Shown: positions 1 through 8,412 of the stretch, in pieces | Layout of the letters: every line of letters begins with the position of its first letter | Position numbering within the stretch: the first letter of the stretch is position 1 | Origin: an uncultured Candidatus Saccharibacteria bacterium | GTDB lineage: Bacteria; Patescibacteriota; Saccharimonadia; Saccharimonadales; Saccharimonadaceae | DNA: 43,543 bases | Assembly (NCBI GenBank): GCA_947302355.1 | Contig: CAMYUU010000001.1 | Coordinates: forward strand, 64,465 to 108,007 | Direction: 5' to 3' | Notes under the pieces: model-generated | Databases searched by the model: none | Told to the model about the DNA's origin: nothing | The model's input: only the letters and a program-made list of their open reading frames with translations | Made by a program: the position numbers and the translations under genes

Positions 1-687
1 TTTTTCTACGGAACCGCCAAGCTCATCTGCTTGAAGTACATAAGTCACAATTCCGTGATATTCTTCACAGCCAGGAATTACACCGTTTAGTGCATTTAAG
101 CCGAGAGATACGCCTTCCTGGGTGAATAGGCTGGACGGCAAAATGCCGCCGTTGGTTTTCCAGTCGTTATAAATTTTCGCAGACCCCTCGACGTAATGCA
201 TGAGGACTTTGTCTGTTTTCGTAGTCATGTAAGCTTCGTCCCAAACCGCTGCTGGGTCGGAGTTGCTGGCGGTAATTTTGCCAGTTATTTCCCCCCTTGC
301 ATCAGGAGTTAGGACAGTAGAAAAGCTGGTAGCCATTTTTGTTTGCAAAGCCACGCCGGCGTTATTATGCGCTGAATCGTTCAATGTGGCCGAAGCGTTA
401 TTGTGGAAATAAATATAAACTAGATATTGTTTGCCCGGCACTACTTCGATTTCGTTTTTCAGATTAGTTACATCGGCGTTTATTTCTCCTACCCGTACAA
501 AATCTCGTTCGTCACCAATTGTGGGATTATTAGTGATTGAGTTGAAAGTTGGGTAAGTCGCAGGTTTTTCCATGGTGAAAGTGGCGCGTTCTGGCCCCCA
601 TGCGGAGGCGGAGGCGGCCACTAGCAAACTTAGGCCAAACGTAGTAGCTAGTGAGCTAATGGTTTTTAGTTTGATATTGTTTTTCAT
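1..687 (-). CDS. Secreted protein of unknown function, C-terminus beyond the window edge
   Basis: Reading from the ATG at 687, the frame stays open to base 1, so the C-terminus lies outside the window and at least 229 residues are visible. The N-terminus is a clear Sec signal peptide: KNNIKLK, a hydrophobic stretch, then an ASASA cleavage-like site near residue 28. The mature part starts with a WGPERATF motif and has a PTFNSITNNPTIGDERDF segment that I associate with secreted proteins common in Patescibacteria, though I know no function for it. A good Shine-Dalgarno site (AAAGGA, 5 bases before the ATG) supports the start. The gene lies 20 bp downstream of the protein ending at 708 and probably shares its transcript from the promoter at 2215-2243. 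Confidence 0.8.
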   Translation of the reverse strand, partial: MKNNIKLKTISSLATTFGLSLLVAASASAWGPERATFTMEKPATYPTFNSITNNPTIGDERDFVRVGEINADVTNLKNEIEVVPGKQYLVYIYFHNNASATLNDSAHNNAGVALQTKMATSFSTVLTPDARGEITGKITASNSDPAAVWDEAYMTTKTDKVLMHYVEGSAKIYNDWKTNGGILPSSLFTQEGVSLGLNALNGVIPGCEEYHGIVTYVLQADELGGSVEK

Positions 688-707
688 GTAATTCCTTTCT
701 TTGCTCC

Positions 708-2159
708 TTAATTAATTCCCAAATCACTTAAAGCGTCGGCCGCTTCTGAAGTAGTAGTGGGGTTTGGAGCTTCCTCAAGCACTGGAGTTGTCGTATCCGG
801 TTGCACTGCAGAATCTGGCAACGGGTTAGCTCTTCCCAAGTCCTGACTGTAATCATTCTCGGGGGATGAGTAGCTCACTGGTTCAGCACTCTGAGAAGGC
901 TCGCTCGGCTCAAATGAGGGGCCTGTCCCTTCGTACGAATCGCTGCTTGGTTCATAAGTGACCGGCTGATCCTCTACTGTTGTCTGTTCGATATTGATTT
1001 CTTCAGTATTAATATCATTAGCGATATCATCATGTGCTTCGCTATCTATACGTTCAAGATTATCGTAGTTTTTGGGTTCAAGCTCTTCGGGTACATCTGG
1101 ATCTTCTGGAGTCTTTGGATTGTCTGGGTTTTTGGGTTCGTCTGGAGTCTTGGGGTTTTCTGGATTGTCAGATTTTCCATATTCAGGAACAATCGGTTGT
1201 TCCTTGCCGTTAACTACGATAAGATTCAATATGTTATTGCATACGGGGTTTATATATCTCACGACTTGAGTGCCATCATCTAATTTGGTAGAAGCCTTTA
1301 CCAATTGACCCTTTTCGTCGCGCAATATTTCTTCGGTGCTGCACTCAGTAAACATACCGTGCTCTGCATTTCTGTCTTCGATTCCCAAGTTCGTAAAATT
1401 GCCGTTGGGTATTTTTACAAAATCATATGTCGTCTTCCCTTCGGCGTATTGTGACTGCAGCCATTCTTTGTAAGAAACGGCATCGTCTGGATTATAGTTT
1501 GAGGCCTCTGCCAATTTATTTTCCGCTGCCTCTAGGGATAAGCCTGCAAAATCTGGATGCTTTAGCGCAATAAGCTCTGCAGCGGCTACTGGGCGGGTTG
1601 AATACGCAATATGCTCATAAAAAGCGCCATAATCGTCTGCCGTTTCGAGACCTGTGTAGCTTTCGTCTGCATATAAATTGCGAAAATCTGGATTATCTAG
1701 GAGATCATTTTTATATGCTACCCAGTGCTGAGTCCTTTCATTTCCCTCAGCTACACCCGCATCATAAGCTTTAGCGTGACCACCAACCGTTTCTGGATCA
1801 TTGAGAATACGACCAGAATCTTCGCCGAATCTTTCTCCTTCGATATGTCTAAAAGTTTCCCTTAGGGTAGCAAATCTTTCCTGCTCATGGCTTATCTCAG
1901 TATCCAACTCCTCAGGGTTAGCTCTCGTACGGCCAGATGTCCCTTCACCACTTTGTCCCCCTAGCGCCTTATTGCCCACTAAGGCCGCTGCAGCAGCTAC
2001 TGCACCAATTCTGAGAAAGCTTCTTCTAGTGAGATTGCCACCTTTTTCTGCATTATTGTTGGCAGTGTTACTATCGTCTGCACCAGTGAGAAAAAACTTA
2101 GGGTTTTGTTCTACTGAGTTATTGTTAGGATTCCCACCTCCATTTCCGATTATTGCCAT
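708..2159 (-). CDS. Secreted protein with twin-arginine-like signal and Pro/Asp/Glu-rich tail
   Basis: A protein of 483 residues that I do not recognise. A polar Asn/Gly-rich lead of about 43 residues precedes TRRSFLRIGAVAAAAALVG, a twin-arginine-like signal (RRSFLR then an Ala-rich hydrophobic core). The middle (about 80-330) is mixed alpha/beta-like sequence with several Trp and Tyr. From about 335 there is a low-complexity PKTPDEPKNPDNPKTPEDP tract, then a Ser/Glu/Pro-rich acidic tail with no membrane anchor. The start is supported by GGAGG 7 bases before the ATG. A TAATGG/CCATTA hairpin sits just upstream of that site and could affect translation. The long lead before the RR motif is unusual for a Tat substrate, so the export route is uncertain. 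Confidence 0.75.
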   Translation of the reverse strand: MAIIGNGGGNPNNNSVEQNPKFFLTGADDSNTANNNAEKGGNLTRRSFLRIGAVAAAAALVGNKALGGQSGEGTSGRTRANPEELDTEISHEQERFATLRETFRHIEGERFGEDSGRILNDPETVGGHAKAYDAGVAEGNERTQHWVAYKNDLLDNPDFRNLYADESYTGLETADDYGAFYEHIAYSTRPVAAAELIALKHPDFAGLSLEAAENKLAEASNYNPDDAVSYKEWLQSQYAEGKTTYDFVKIPNGNFTNLGIEDRNAEHGMFTECSTEEILRDEKGQLVKASTKLDDGTQVVRYINPVCNNILNLIVVNGKEQPIVPEYGKSDNPENPKTPDEPKNPDNPKTPEDPDVPEELEPKNYDNLERIDSEAHDDIANDINTEEINIEQTTVEDQPVTYEPSSDSYEGTGPSFEPSEPSQSAEPVSYSSPENDYSQDLGRANPLPDSAVQPDTTTPVLEEAPNPTTTSEAADALSDLGIN

Positions 2160-2214
2160 TTATAGACCTCCGTTTAGTAATGGTAAACCATTATCAATTA
2201 TGTGTATTATTTTT

Positions 2215-2243
2215 AGTTTAGCATGAGCTAAATCGTGGGTCAA
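2215..2243 (-). promoter_or_regulatory. Sigma70-type promoter for the secreted-protein pair
   Basis: On the minus strand TTGACC (2238-2243) and TAAACT (2215-2220) are separated by exactly 17 bases, upstream of the gene starting at 2159. The predicted leader is about 50 bases and includes the TAATGG/CCATTA hairpin. Confidence 0.6.
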
Positions 2244-2277
2244 GGATAATATTAGAGAGCACATGGTTGAGCCATCA

Positions 2278-2306
2278 AAAAAACCGAACGGTTAGTTCGG
2301 TTTTTT
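2278..2306. terminator. Bidirectional intrinsic terminator
   Basis: A run of A, CCGAAC, a GGTTA loop, GTTCGG and a run of T form a 12-bp stem with U-tracts on both strands. It closes the minus-strand small-ORF unit at 2315-2608. Confidence 0.8.
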
Positions 2307-2314
2307 GATAAGAT

Positions 2315-2428
2315 TTATAATAGACTTATAAACATTATGGCTAGTTCATAGAAAGTTTGAAAGCTGCTTAGACTAATTGGACTTACATTGGCGATCCTTT
2401 CCGTTAGGGTTAATATTTGTTTACTCAT
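2315..2428 (-). CDS. Small ORF, 37 residues
   Basis: Starts MSKQILTLTERIANVSPI and ends in a short hydrophobic run (ELAIMFISLL). A GAGGAG site lies 10-11 bases before the ATG. It follows the 46-residue ORF by 39 bases and is closely followed by the terminator at 2278-2306, so promoter, two small ORFs and terminator form a compact unit. I do not recognise the peptide. Its hydrophobic C-terminus could associate with membrane. It is supported by RBS and context, not by homology. Confidence 0.45.
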   Translation of the reverse strand: MSKQILTLTERIANVSPISLSSFQTFYELAIMFISLL

Positions 2429-2467
2429 TTGTAATGTGCTCCTCGTATAACAAATAGACCAGATTAT

Positions 2468-2608
2468 TTATAATCTCTCGTTTGCGGTAAAGACGAGTGT
2501 CTTGTGGCCGCGATTCATAGCTTCTATTCTTTTTTTGCTTTCTTTCGATGCTTCTTTTGGGGCGACATAATCACGCTCATTATATAGCTCGTAAGATAGT
2601 CCAGTCAT
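2468..2608 (-). CDS. Small ORF, 46 residues, charged
   Basis: Starts MTGLSYELYNERDYVAPKEA and continues with a Lys/Glu/Arg-rich helix-like stretch to a C-terminal NERL. An AAAGGA site precedes the ATG, and a near-consensus promoter (2673-2701) lies about 65 bases upstream. I do not recognise a family. The promoter, RBS and following terminator make this a better supported small gene than a random short frame. Confidence 0.5.
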   Translation of the reverse strand: MTGLSYELYNERDYVAPKEASKESKKRIEAMNRGHKTLVFTANERL

Positions 2609-2672
2609 TTGTTTTCCTTTGTTTATTTTTGTTATTTGTTAGAATTTTTATTTTGTTTTCTAACTTGATTTT

Positions 2673-2701
2673 AGTGTAGCACACTTCGTCGATTTTGTCA
2701 A
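2673..2701 (-). promoter_or_regulatory. Near-consensus sigma70 promoter of the small-ORF unit
   Basis: On the minus strand TTGACA (2696-2701), a 17-base spacer and TACACT (2673-2678). Transcription would start near 2666 and run through both small ORFs to the terminator at 2278-2306. Confidence 0.75.
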
Positions 2702-2791
2702 TACTATTTATGCTTATTTTTGTTTATTTTGTCAAATTAAAAGATGATATATAGCGAAACAAAGTCGGAAGAATTGTCATAATTCTACAAT

Positions 2792-2847
2792 AAAAATTAC
2801 AACAGCTGCGGAATCATATAAGTGATTCTGAGTTGGCTATTGTAATT
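2792..2847 (-). terminator. Likely terminator of ileS
   Basis: On the minus strand AATTACAATAGC pairs imperfectly with GCTGTTGTAATT across an inner hairpin (GAATCA/TGATTC), followed by TTTTTATT. It lies 15 bases after the ileS stop. Confidence 0.6.
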
Positions 2848-2861
2848 AAGATTAATCTAAC

Positions 2862-5800
2862 CTAGACTTTTTTCAGACTAATTACGACTTCTTCGCCGCT
2901 GATTTTGGCTTTTTCGCTATGCGAGTATTCACCGCTGCTAATCTTGGTGGCGCCAACCTCGGATTTAATAAGATTGGTATGCTGTTTAGGCGGCTCTACT
3001 GATAATGATAGCTTAATTTTGTCTCCAGGAGCGAGACCAGCGTGTTTGCGGGCGGCCTGGATGGCACGGATAAACTCGCGAGCGATTCCCTCTTCCCTGA
3101 GCTCCGGAGTGATAGTTTTATCAAGTGTAAATTTGGTGCTGTTCTCAACCTTTTTGACGTTTACTTCGTCAGCAATTATTTGTTCATAGAAGCTATCTAG
3201 TTTGTCGCCGTCGTATGAAAGCTTCGAAAGAGGCTGACGAATCTTAATTTGCTCTTCTTCCTCTGACTTTTGCATGCGAAGGGCAAGCGCATCGGTAATA
3301 ATCTGGCGAGTACGAGCCATCTGTTCTAAGATTTCGGAATTAATTTCACCAGACTCTGGCCAGTCCAATAGATGTACGGACTCCTGCTTACCGGTCATTT
3401 TTTGGTAAAGTTCCTCGGAAAGGAACGGCGTAAATGGAGCTAGAATCTTAGCAAGATAGATTAATACGTAGTGAAGCGTAGTGAAGGCCTGTTTCTTATC
3501 GTCTGCATCGTCATTTTTAGAAAAACGACGGCGAGAGCGACGAACATACCAGTTGCTCATATCATCTATAAATGGCAAGACGTTTTCCAAAGCTTTTGGA
3601 AGGTTGTATTCTTCCATGCCTTCAGTAATACTATTTCTGAGTTGATAGATGCGTGAAAGAATCCATAGATCGAGAGGATTTGAAATATTTGTTTTTCGGG
3701 GCGCGTCGCCGACGCCTGTCGTTACAGGGTCGGCGCGCTCATCCTCGTCGTGACTCCGGATCCCCTCAAAACAAATATTTTCAAATCCGTCACTATCTAT
3801 GCCTTCTGATTCGGCATAGGTGGTGAAGAAATCGTAAACATTCCAAATCATAGCTAGCTTACGATTGACGTCGGAAACGTCTTTATCGAGGAGCGCAAAA
3901 TCCTCACCAGAAAGAACTGGGGAGCTGAGTAATAAGAAACGGAGAGAATCGGCGGAATATTGATCCATGAGTTCATTTGGGTCAGTGAAGTTGCCGAGAG
4001 ATTTACTCATCTTGCGTCCGTCGTTTCCTGCTAGGGTGCCGGTAGTAATGACGTTTTTGTAGGCGTTCTTATGACCATTCTTAGCTTTTTCGCCAAAGGC
4101 ACCAATCTCTGCTAAGGCGGTATTTACGGCATGCAAATAATAGAACCATGCGCGGACCTGGCCAACGTACTCCACGATGAAATCGGCCGGATAATTGGCT
4201 TCAAACTTTTCTTTGTTTTCGAAAGGATAATGTAATTGCGCAAAAGGCATGGAGCCGGACTCAAACCAGCAGTCTAATACCTTTTCGATACGCGTAAAAT
4301 GCTCGCCATTAATATCAAAGGTGATATCATCAACCCATGGACGGTGATAATCGTCTAGTTTCTTACCAGAGAGTTTATAAAGCTCGTCGTATGAGCCAAC
4401 AACTTTGACGGTGCCTTGATCACTCTTCCAAACTGGCATAGCGGTGGCCCAGAAGCGATCGCGCGAAAGGTTCCAATCTGGCGCGGCTTCGATATTTTTA
4501 GCAAAACGACCGTGTTTGAGATAATTCGGGAACCAATTGATATTCTCGTTTTCTTCTAACATGAGTTTCTTCTGGCCATCTACGTCGAAGAACCAGGATG
4601 GGAAAGCACGGTAAATAATACGTTCTTTGCTGCGGGGATTAAACGGATACTCGTGCTGGATATATTCAATCTTGTATATGATTCCCTTTTCTTCTAGGCA
4701 TTTAGCGATAAACTTATTGCCAGCCCAGACCTGGATACCATTTTCATCGGTATCACGTACGCCGAGGGCATGAAGTTCTTTAGCCATCTCTGGGAGATAG
4801 TAACCGTTTTCATCTAAACAATCCACGAAATCTACTTCGTAATGCTGACATAATTCGTAATCATCTTCACCATAGGCGGGTGCAATATGAACGATACCGG
4901 TACCATCTTCAGCTGAAACGAAGTCGCCTGGCAAAACAGTGTAAGTATCCTTGCGTACGACAGTTCCTTTGTCACCTCGGAGGCCGAGATCGTAGAGGCC
5001 ATCGGCCACTTTGATAATTGGCTCGTATTTTTTACCGATTAATGTCTTGCCTTTAAAAGTCTTGATAGGCTTTATTCCTTCGAAAAGAACTTTAGCGCGG
5101 TCTACGGCCAAGATGTAATTCTCGCCGTCCACATCGTATAGTCCATAGGTAAGTGATGGGCTGACAGCAAGACACATATTGGCGGGCAAGGTCCAAGGGG
5201 TGGTGGTCCAAGCTAAGAAGTAAGTAGGTGAGGCGTCAGTTGTTGCGTGTCCTTCGGACACGCTCCGGGCCGCTCTGGCCGAGTCTTTATGTTCCGCAGG
5301 GCGCGTAGCAACTGGCGCCTCACCTAGCTTGAACTTGACATAGGCGCTGGGGTCGGTGACGACCTGGTAGGCGTCGTTATCCATAGTGACTTCGGCTTTT
5401 GAGACTGGGGTAGCGAATTTTGTATCGTACATTAAGACCTTGCGACCTTCGTAGATTTTGCCAGCTTCATATAACTGCTTAAATGCCCACCAGACAGATT
5501 CCATGAAATCTTTGTTCATAGTACGATAGGCATTATCAAAATCAACCCAACGGCCAACACGATCAATTGTACTACGCCATGTTTCGGAGTTGGCTACCAT
5601 GGATTCGCGAGCTTTAGTAATGTATTCTTCGAGACTCCATTTGGTGCCGATTTCGCGGCGGTCGGTGATGCCGAGTTGCTTCTCGACGAAGTTCTCAGCA
5701 GGAAGACCGTGACAATCCCAGCCCCAACGACGTTCAACTCTATATCCTTGCATGGTCCAGTAGCGCGGGACGGCATCTTTTACAATAGAGCTAAGCAAAG

Positions 5801-5972
5801 TGCCATGATGAGGGTTGCCTGTAATGAATGGCGGGCCATCATAAAATACATATGACTTATCAATAGGTCGCAATTCTACAGACTTTTCAAAAGTTTTGTT
5901 CTTCTTCCACCACTTGCTGATGGCTTTTTCGTATTCTGCGGCCCTTCGCCGCTCTCCAGCTCTATATTTCAT
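2862..5972 (-). CDS. ileS: Isoleucine-tRNA ligase with two in-frame palindromic insertions
   Basis: Class I aminoacyl-tRNA synthetase that charges tRNA-Ile in the cytoplasm. The HIGH-type motif is GNPHHG near residue 53 and the KMSKS motif is GRKMSKSLGN. The CP1 editing domain (TTTPWTLPAN) and a C-terminal anticodon-binding region are present. I place the start at 5972 (MKYRAGERRR, about 1036 residues), because on the minus strand a TATAAT box (5980-5985) ends 7 bases before this ATG, which fits a leaderless mRNA. A frame from 6008 would add 12 residues across the promoter. Two extra segments have no counterpart in the family as I know it: about residues 216-249 in the editing domain (element at 5225-5326) and about 729-766 before the anticodon-binding region (element at 3676-3788). 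Both keep the frame. Confidence 0.95.
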   Translation of the reverse strand: MKYRAGERRRAAEYEKAISKWWKKNKTFEKSVELRPIDKSYVFYDGPPFITGNPHHGTLLSSIVKDAVPRYWTMQGYRVERRWGWDCHGLPAENFVEKQLGITDRREIGTKWSLEEYITKARESMVANSETWRSTIDRVGRWVDFDNAYRTMNKDFMESVWWAFKQLYEAGKIYEGRKVLMYDTKFATPVSKAEVTMDNDAYQVVTDPSAYVKFKLGEAPVATRPAEHKDSARAARSVSEGHATTDASPTYFLAWTTTPWTLPANMCLAVSPSLTYGLYDVDGENYILAVDRAKVLFEGIKPIKTFKGKTLIGKKYEPIIKVADGLYDLGLRGDKGTVVRKDTYTVLPGDFVSAEDGTGIVHIAPAYGEDDYELCQHYEVDFVDCLDENGYYLPEMAKELHALGVRDTDENGIQVWAGNKFIAKCLEEKGIIYKIEYIQHEYPFNPRSKERIIYRAFPSWFFDVDGQKKLMLEENENINWFPNYLKHGRFAKNIEAAPDWNLSRDRFWATAMPVWKSDQGTVKVVGSYDELYKLSGKKLDDYHRPWVDDITFDINGEHFTRIEKVLDCWFESGSMPFAQLHYPFENKEKFEANYPADFIVEYVGQVRAWFYYLHAVNTALAEIGAFGEKAKNGHKNAYKNVITTGTLAGNDGRKMSKSLGNFTDPNELMDQYSADSLRFLLLSSPVLSGEDFALLDKDVSDVNRKLAMIWNVYDFFTTYAESEGIDSDGFENICFEGIRSHDEDERADPVTTGVGDAPRKTNISNPLDLWILSRIYQLRNSITEGMEEYNLPKALENVLPFIDDMSNWYVRRSRRRFSKNDDADDKKQAFTTLHYVLIYLAKILAPFTPFLSEELYQKMTGKQESVHLLDWPESGEINSEILEQMARTRQIITDALALRMQKSEEEEQIKIRQPLSKLSYDGDKLDSFYEQIIADEVNVKKVENSTKFTLDKTITPELREEGIAREFIRAIQAARKHAGLAPGDKIKLSLSVEPPKQHTNLIKSEVGATKISSGEYSHSEKAKISGEEVVISLKKV
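3676..3788. repeat. Palindromic element A1 inside ileS, with site-specific inverted arms
   Basis: The left arm 3676-3695 and right arm 3768-3788 are inverted copies that differ by one inserted A. The 72-base core 3696-3767 starts CGGGGCGCGTC and ends near CCCCTC. It holds the hairpin CCTGT-cgtt-ACAGG, extended by GCCGAC/GTCGGC, and (read on the minus strand) a smaller hairpin GTC-AC-GAC between CGGA and GAGGATGAG. It belongs to the same family as the elements at 8966, 34210 and 36837. It is read through in frame in ileS as RSHDEDERADPVTTGVGD. Confidence 0.85.
5225..5326. repeat. Palindromic element B1 inside ileS, with site-specific inverted arms
   Basis: Arms 5225-5250 and 5301-5326 are inverted copies, identical at 21 of 26 positions, and all five differences are transitions. 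The core has the hairpins GTGTCC-ttc-GGACAC and GGCC-gctct-GGCC, then GAGTCTTTATGTTCCGCAG. The same order occurs in the two tsaD elements (32297 and 32571). The ileS frame reads it as about 34 extra residues in the editing domain. Confidence 0.85.
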
Positions 5973-6092
5973 GTATGATATTATAACAGATTTAAAGAGA
6001 AAATCCATCGATAAATCATGGTTCGCATGGTTTTGATGCTATCGAAATGCAAGTTTGTAGACTAAATTAACTATGTATTATATAATATGATT

Positions 6093-6944
6093 ATGCATAA
6101 GGTTAAACACGCATTTTTTATCTTGTTGTTTGTGGCTGTGACGATAGGCATGGGCGTGAGTGTGTTTTTCTCTATTCAGGGTGACAAGGAAGCTGATTAT
6201 ATTGTAGAAACGAACGTACCTTTTGCGCCGTTTGAATTCTACGAAGACAGGCAGATAGCTGGCGTTGATGTTGAAATCGTAAATCGCGTAGCAGAAAAAT
6301 TAAATAAAACCATTCAGCTGAAAAATGTAGAATTTGACGTAATTATTGATAATGTAGAGGCTGGTAAAATTGCCGATGCAGGGGCAGCCGGGCTAACGAT
6401 TACGCCTGCACGAGCCGAAAAGGTTAATTTTACGATTCCCTATTATAGTTCAGTGCAATATATAATATTTAACCAAGAGATGCCGCCTTCGCTTAGAGAC
6501 GACCATGTTGTGTGGGAAGCACTGGCAGGGAGTACACTAGGGTCGCAGATTGGAAGTACCGGCTATCTATTCGTGGATGATGAAATCGAAAATGGAGTCC
6601 TAATGGATACTGGTACTACTATCAAGGGTATCGATTCGCATCAGCTAGCGGCAGATGCAATAAAGGCGCATATTGTGGACTTTGCAATTGCAGATGAACT
6701 AGCAGCTAAGTTTATTATTGAGAAAAACCCAGATCTTGATGCGTTGCCTCTTTATTATTCTGGCGCCACGAGAGAAGAAGACTACCCGGTGGAAGAATCT
6801 TACGCGATTGCCGTAAACAAAGAGCGCACGGAACTACTAGAAGCCTTTAACGAAGTGCTCGGTGAAATGCTGACTGAGGATGACGATGGCCGGAGTGAAA
6901 TTGACAAACTAGTATTAAAATATATGGGGCTGAGCGATGAATGA
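6093..6944 (+). CDS. Amino acid ABC transporter, substrate-binding protein
   Basis: A family 3 periplasmic-binding-type protein (SBP_bac_3) that presents a polar amino acid to the permease encoded next. It has an N-terminal membrane anchor (HAFFILLFVAVTIGMGVSVFF) without a lipobox Cys. The binding domain shows the usual start (VETNVPFAPFEFYEDRQIAGVDVEIV), the LTITPARAEKVNFTIPYY segment and the C-terminal ESYAIAVNKE motif. I favour ATG 6093, because a TATAAT box (6081-6086) ends 6 bases upstream. ATG 6087 is also in frame but would sit against the -10 box. It overlaps the permease gene by 8 bases, so the three genes at 6093-8372 form an operon. The exact ligand cannot be read from the sequence. 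Confidence 0.88.
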   Translation: MHKVKHAFFILLFVAVTIGMGVSVFFSIQGDKEADYIVETNVPFAPFEFYEDRQIAGVDVEIVNRVAEKLNKTIQLKNVEFDVIIDNVEAGKIADAGAAGLTITPARAEKVNFTIPYYSSVQYIIFNQEMPPSLRDDHVVWEALAGSTLGSQIGSTGYLFVDDEIENGVLMDTGTTIKGIDSHQLAADAIKAHIVDFAIADELAAKFIIEKNPDLDALPLYYSGATREEDYPVEESYAIAVNKERTELLEAFNEVLGEMLTEDDDGRSEIDKLVLKYMGLSDE

Positions 6945-7641
6945 TTTCTTTGGTAAAATAGTTGAGCTGTTTAGTACTCCAACATATATCGATTCCCTGC
7001 TACATGGATTTTTACTAACGATTCAGGTATCGTACTTTGCGATTTTGATTGGAATAACGCTTGGAACCGTAATAGCTTTAATTGACACAGCGAAACCCTC
7101 GAAATGGCTAGTGGTGCCAAAATTTATTTGCCGATTATATACTACTATTATTAGGGGTACGCCAATGGCCCTACAGTTATTTATCATGTTCTTTGTGATT
7201 TTTGCGATTAAAGGTTTTCCTAGTATTATTACGGCCATTATCGCCTTTGGCTTAAACTCTGCAGCATATGCAGCGGAAGTAATACGAGGTGGAATATTAT
7301 CGGTAGACAAGGGTCAGACTGAGGCTGGATTGGCGCTTGGTTTGTCGCAACGAACAATTTTCTTCAAAATTGTGGCGCCACAAGCTATCAAAAATATTAT
7401 TCCAGCACTTGGGAACGAGATTATTACTGTAATTAAGGAAACAGCTATCGTCAGTATGGTTGGCATGTATGACCTTAACATGGCGGCAAAAGATATTGGC
7501 TCTGGGCAAAATATGGCAAGTTACATCGTGCCGATGTTTACTGCGGCGATGTTCTATTTGGCTACGATTTATCTGATAAGTTTCGTAGTGAAGAAGATTG
7601 AAAAGAGTTTGCGCAAAAGTGATTTGAGAGTGGAGGGCTAA
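6937..7641 (+). CDS. Amino acid ABC transporter, permease
   Basis: A HisM/GlnP-type inner membrane permease of 234 residues with about five hydrophobic segments. The family EAA loop is visible as QTEAGLALGLSQRTIFFKIV followed by APQAIKNIIPALGNE, the site that docks on the ATPase. The RGTPMALQLF motif before the third segment is also typical of polar amino acid permeases. It overlaps the binding protein gene by 8 bases and the ATPase gene by one base (TAATG), which points to translational coupling. Confidence 0.92.
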   Translation: MNDFFGKIVELFSTPTYIDSLLHGFLLTIQVSYFAILIGITLGTVIALIDTAKPSKWLVVPKFICRLYTTIIRGTPMALQLFIMFFVIFAIKGFPSIITAIIAFGLNSAAYAAEVIRGGILSVDKGQTEAGLALGLSQRTIFFKIVAPQAIKNIIPALGNEIITVIKETAIVSMVGMYDLNMAAKDIGSGQNMASYIVPMFTAAMFYLATIYLISFVVKKIEKSLRKSDLRVEG

Positions 7642-8372
7642 TGGAAGACAGTACAGAGCTAATAGTTAAGAATTTACATAAATCATTTGGCAAAAACAAG
7701 GTAATAAATGGTATTAATTTTAAGCTAACGGAAGGAGAGCGCGTAGTAATATTGGGGCCTTCTGGTTCTGGCAAGTCTACGTTTCTTCGTTGTATCAACT
7801 GGATGGAAGAGCCGACATCTGGCCAAATCTACTTAGATGGTGAATTAGTGACCGAGAAAAACATTCGCAAAATTAGGCGAAATATCGGTATGGTATTTCA
7901 GCATTTTAATTTGATTTCTAATATGACGGTGATGGAGAATTTACTGCTAGCCCCAGTAAAACTAAAGGTGATGAGGCGAGATGCGGCAGAAAAACGTGCA
8001 CGAGAATTACTGAAGCATATTGGATTATTATCTAAGGCAGATGCTTACCCAGCGTCGCTTTCGGGCGGACAAAAGCAGCGCGTAGCGATAGTGCGAGCAA
8101 TGATGATGTCCCCAGAAGTTTTACTGTTTGACGAACCGACCTCAGCACTAGATCCGGAATCAATTGGTGATGTCTTATCATTAATTCGCGAGCTGGCAGA
8201 CCACGGAATGACAATTATGATTGTGACGCACGAGATGAGTTTTGCCAAAGAAATCGCAACGCGGGTTGTGTTTATTGATAAAGGTAAAATCATTGAGGAA
8301 GGTAGTCCGAAAGAGTTCTTTGATCATCCGAAGACTCCGCGCGTGAAAGAGTTTTTGAAAAAAGTTTTGTAG
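7641..8372 (+). CDS. Amino acid ABC transporter, ATP-binding protein
   Basis: A GlnQ/HisP-type ATPase of 243 residues that powers the adjacent permease. Walker A is GPSGSGKST (about residue 37), the Q-loop MVFQHFNL, the signature LSGGQKQRVAIVRAM, Walker B VLLFDEPTSALD and the H-loop VTHEM. Length and motif order are standard. It is the last gene of the operon and ends at the bidirectional terminator at 8386-8411. Amino acid uptake would be expected in an auxotrophic episymbiont, but the substrate is not determined here. Confidence 0.94.
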   Translation: MEDSTELIVKNLHKSFGKNKVINGINFKLTEGERVVILGPSGSGKSTFLRCINWMEEPTSGQIYLDGELVTEKNIRKIRRNIGMVFQHFNLISNMTVMENLLLAPVKLKVMRRDAAEKRARELLKHIGLLSKADAYPASLSGGQKQRVAIVRAMMMSPEVLLFDEPTSALDPESIGDVLSLIRELADHGMTIMIVTHEMSFAKEIATRVVFIDKGKIIEEGSPKEFFDHPKTPRVKEFLKKVL

Positions 8373-8385
8373 GGGCGTGACATCA

Positions 8386-8411
8386 AAAAACTCCCCCAAG
8401 GGGGAGTTTTT
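8386..8411. terminator. Bidirectional terminator between the ABC operon and ndk
   Basis: AAAAA, CTCCCCC, an AA loop, GGGGGAG and TTTTT form a perfect stem with U-tracts on both strands between two convergent genes. Confidence 0.9.
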
Positions 8412-8412
8412 A

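Noticed and set aside
1032-1283. Plus-strand frames in the Pro/Asp-rich region of the Tat-like protein gene
   Set aside because: They are antisense shadows of a low-complexity coding region and lack RBS and promoter.
5973-6008. A longer ileS start at 6008
   Set aside because: It would include the TATAAT box at 5980-5985, and the added residues are not family-like.
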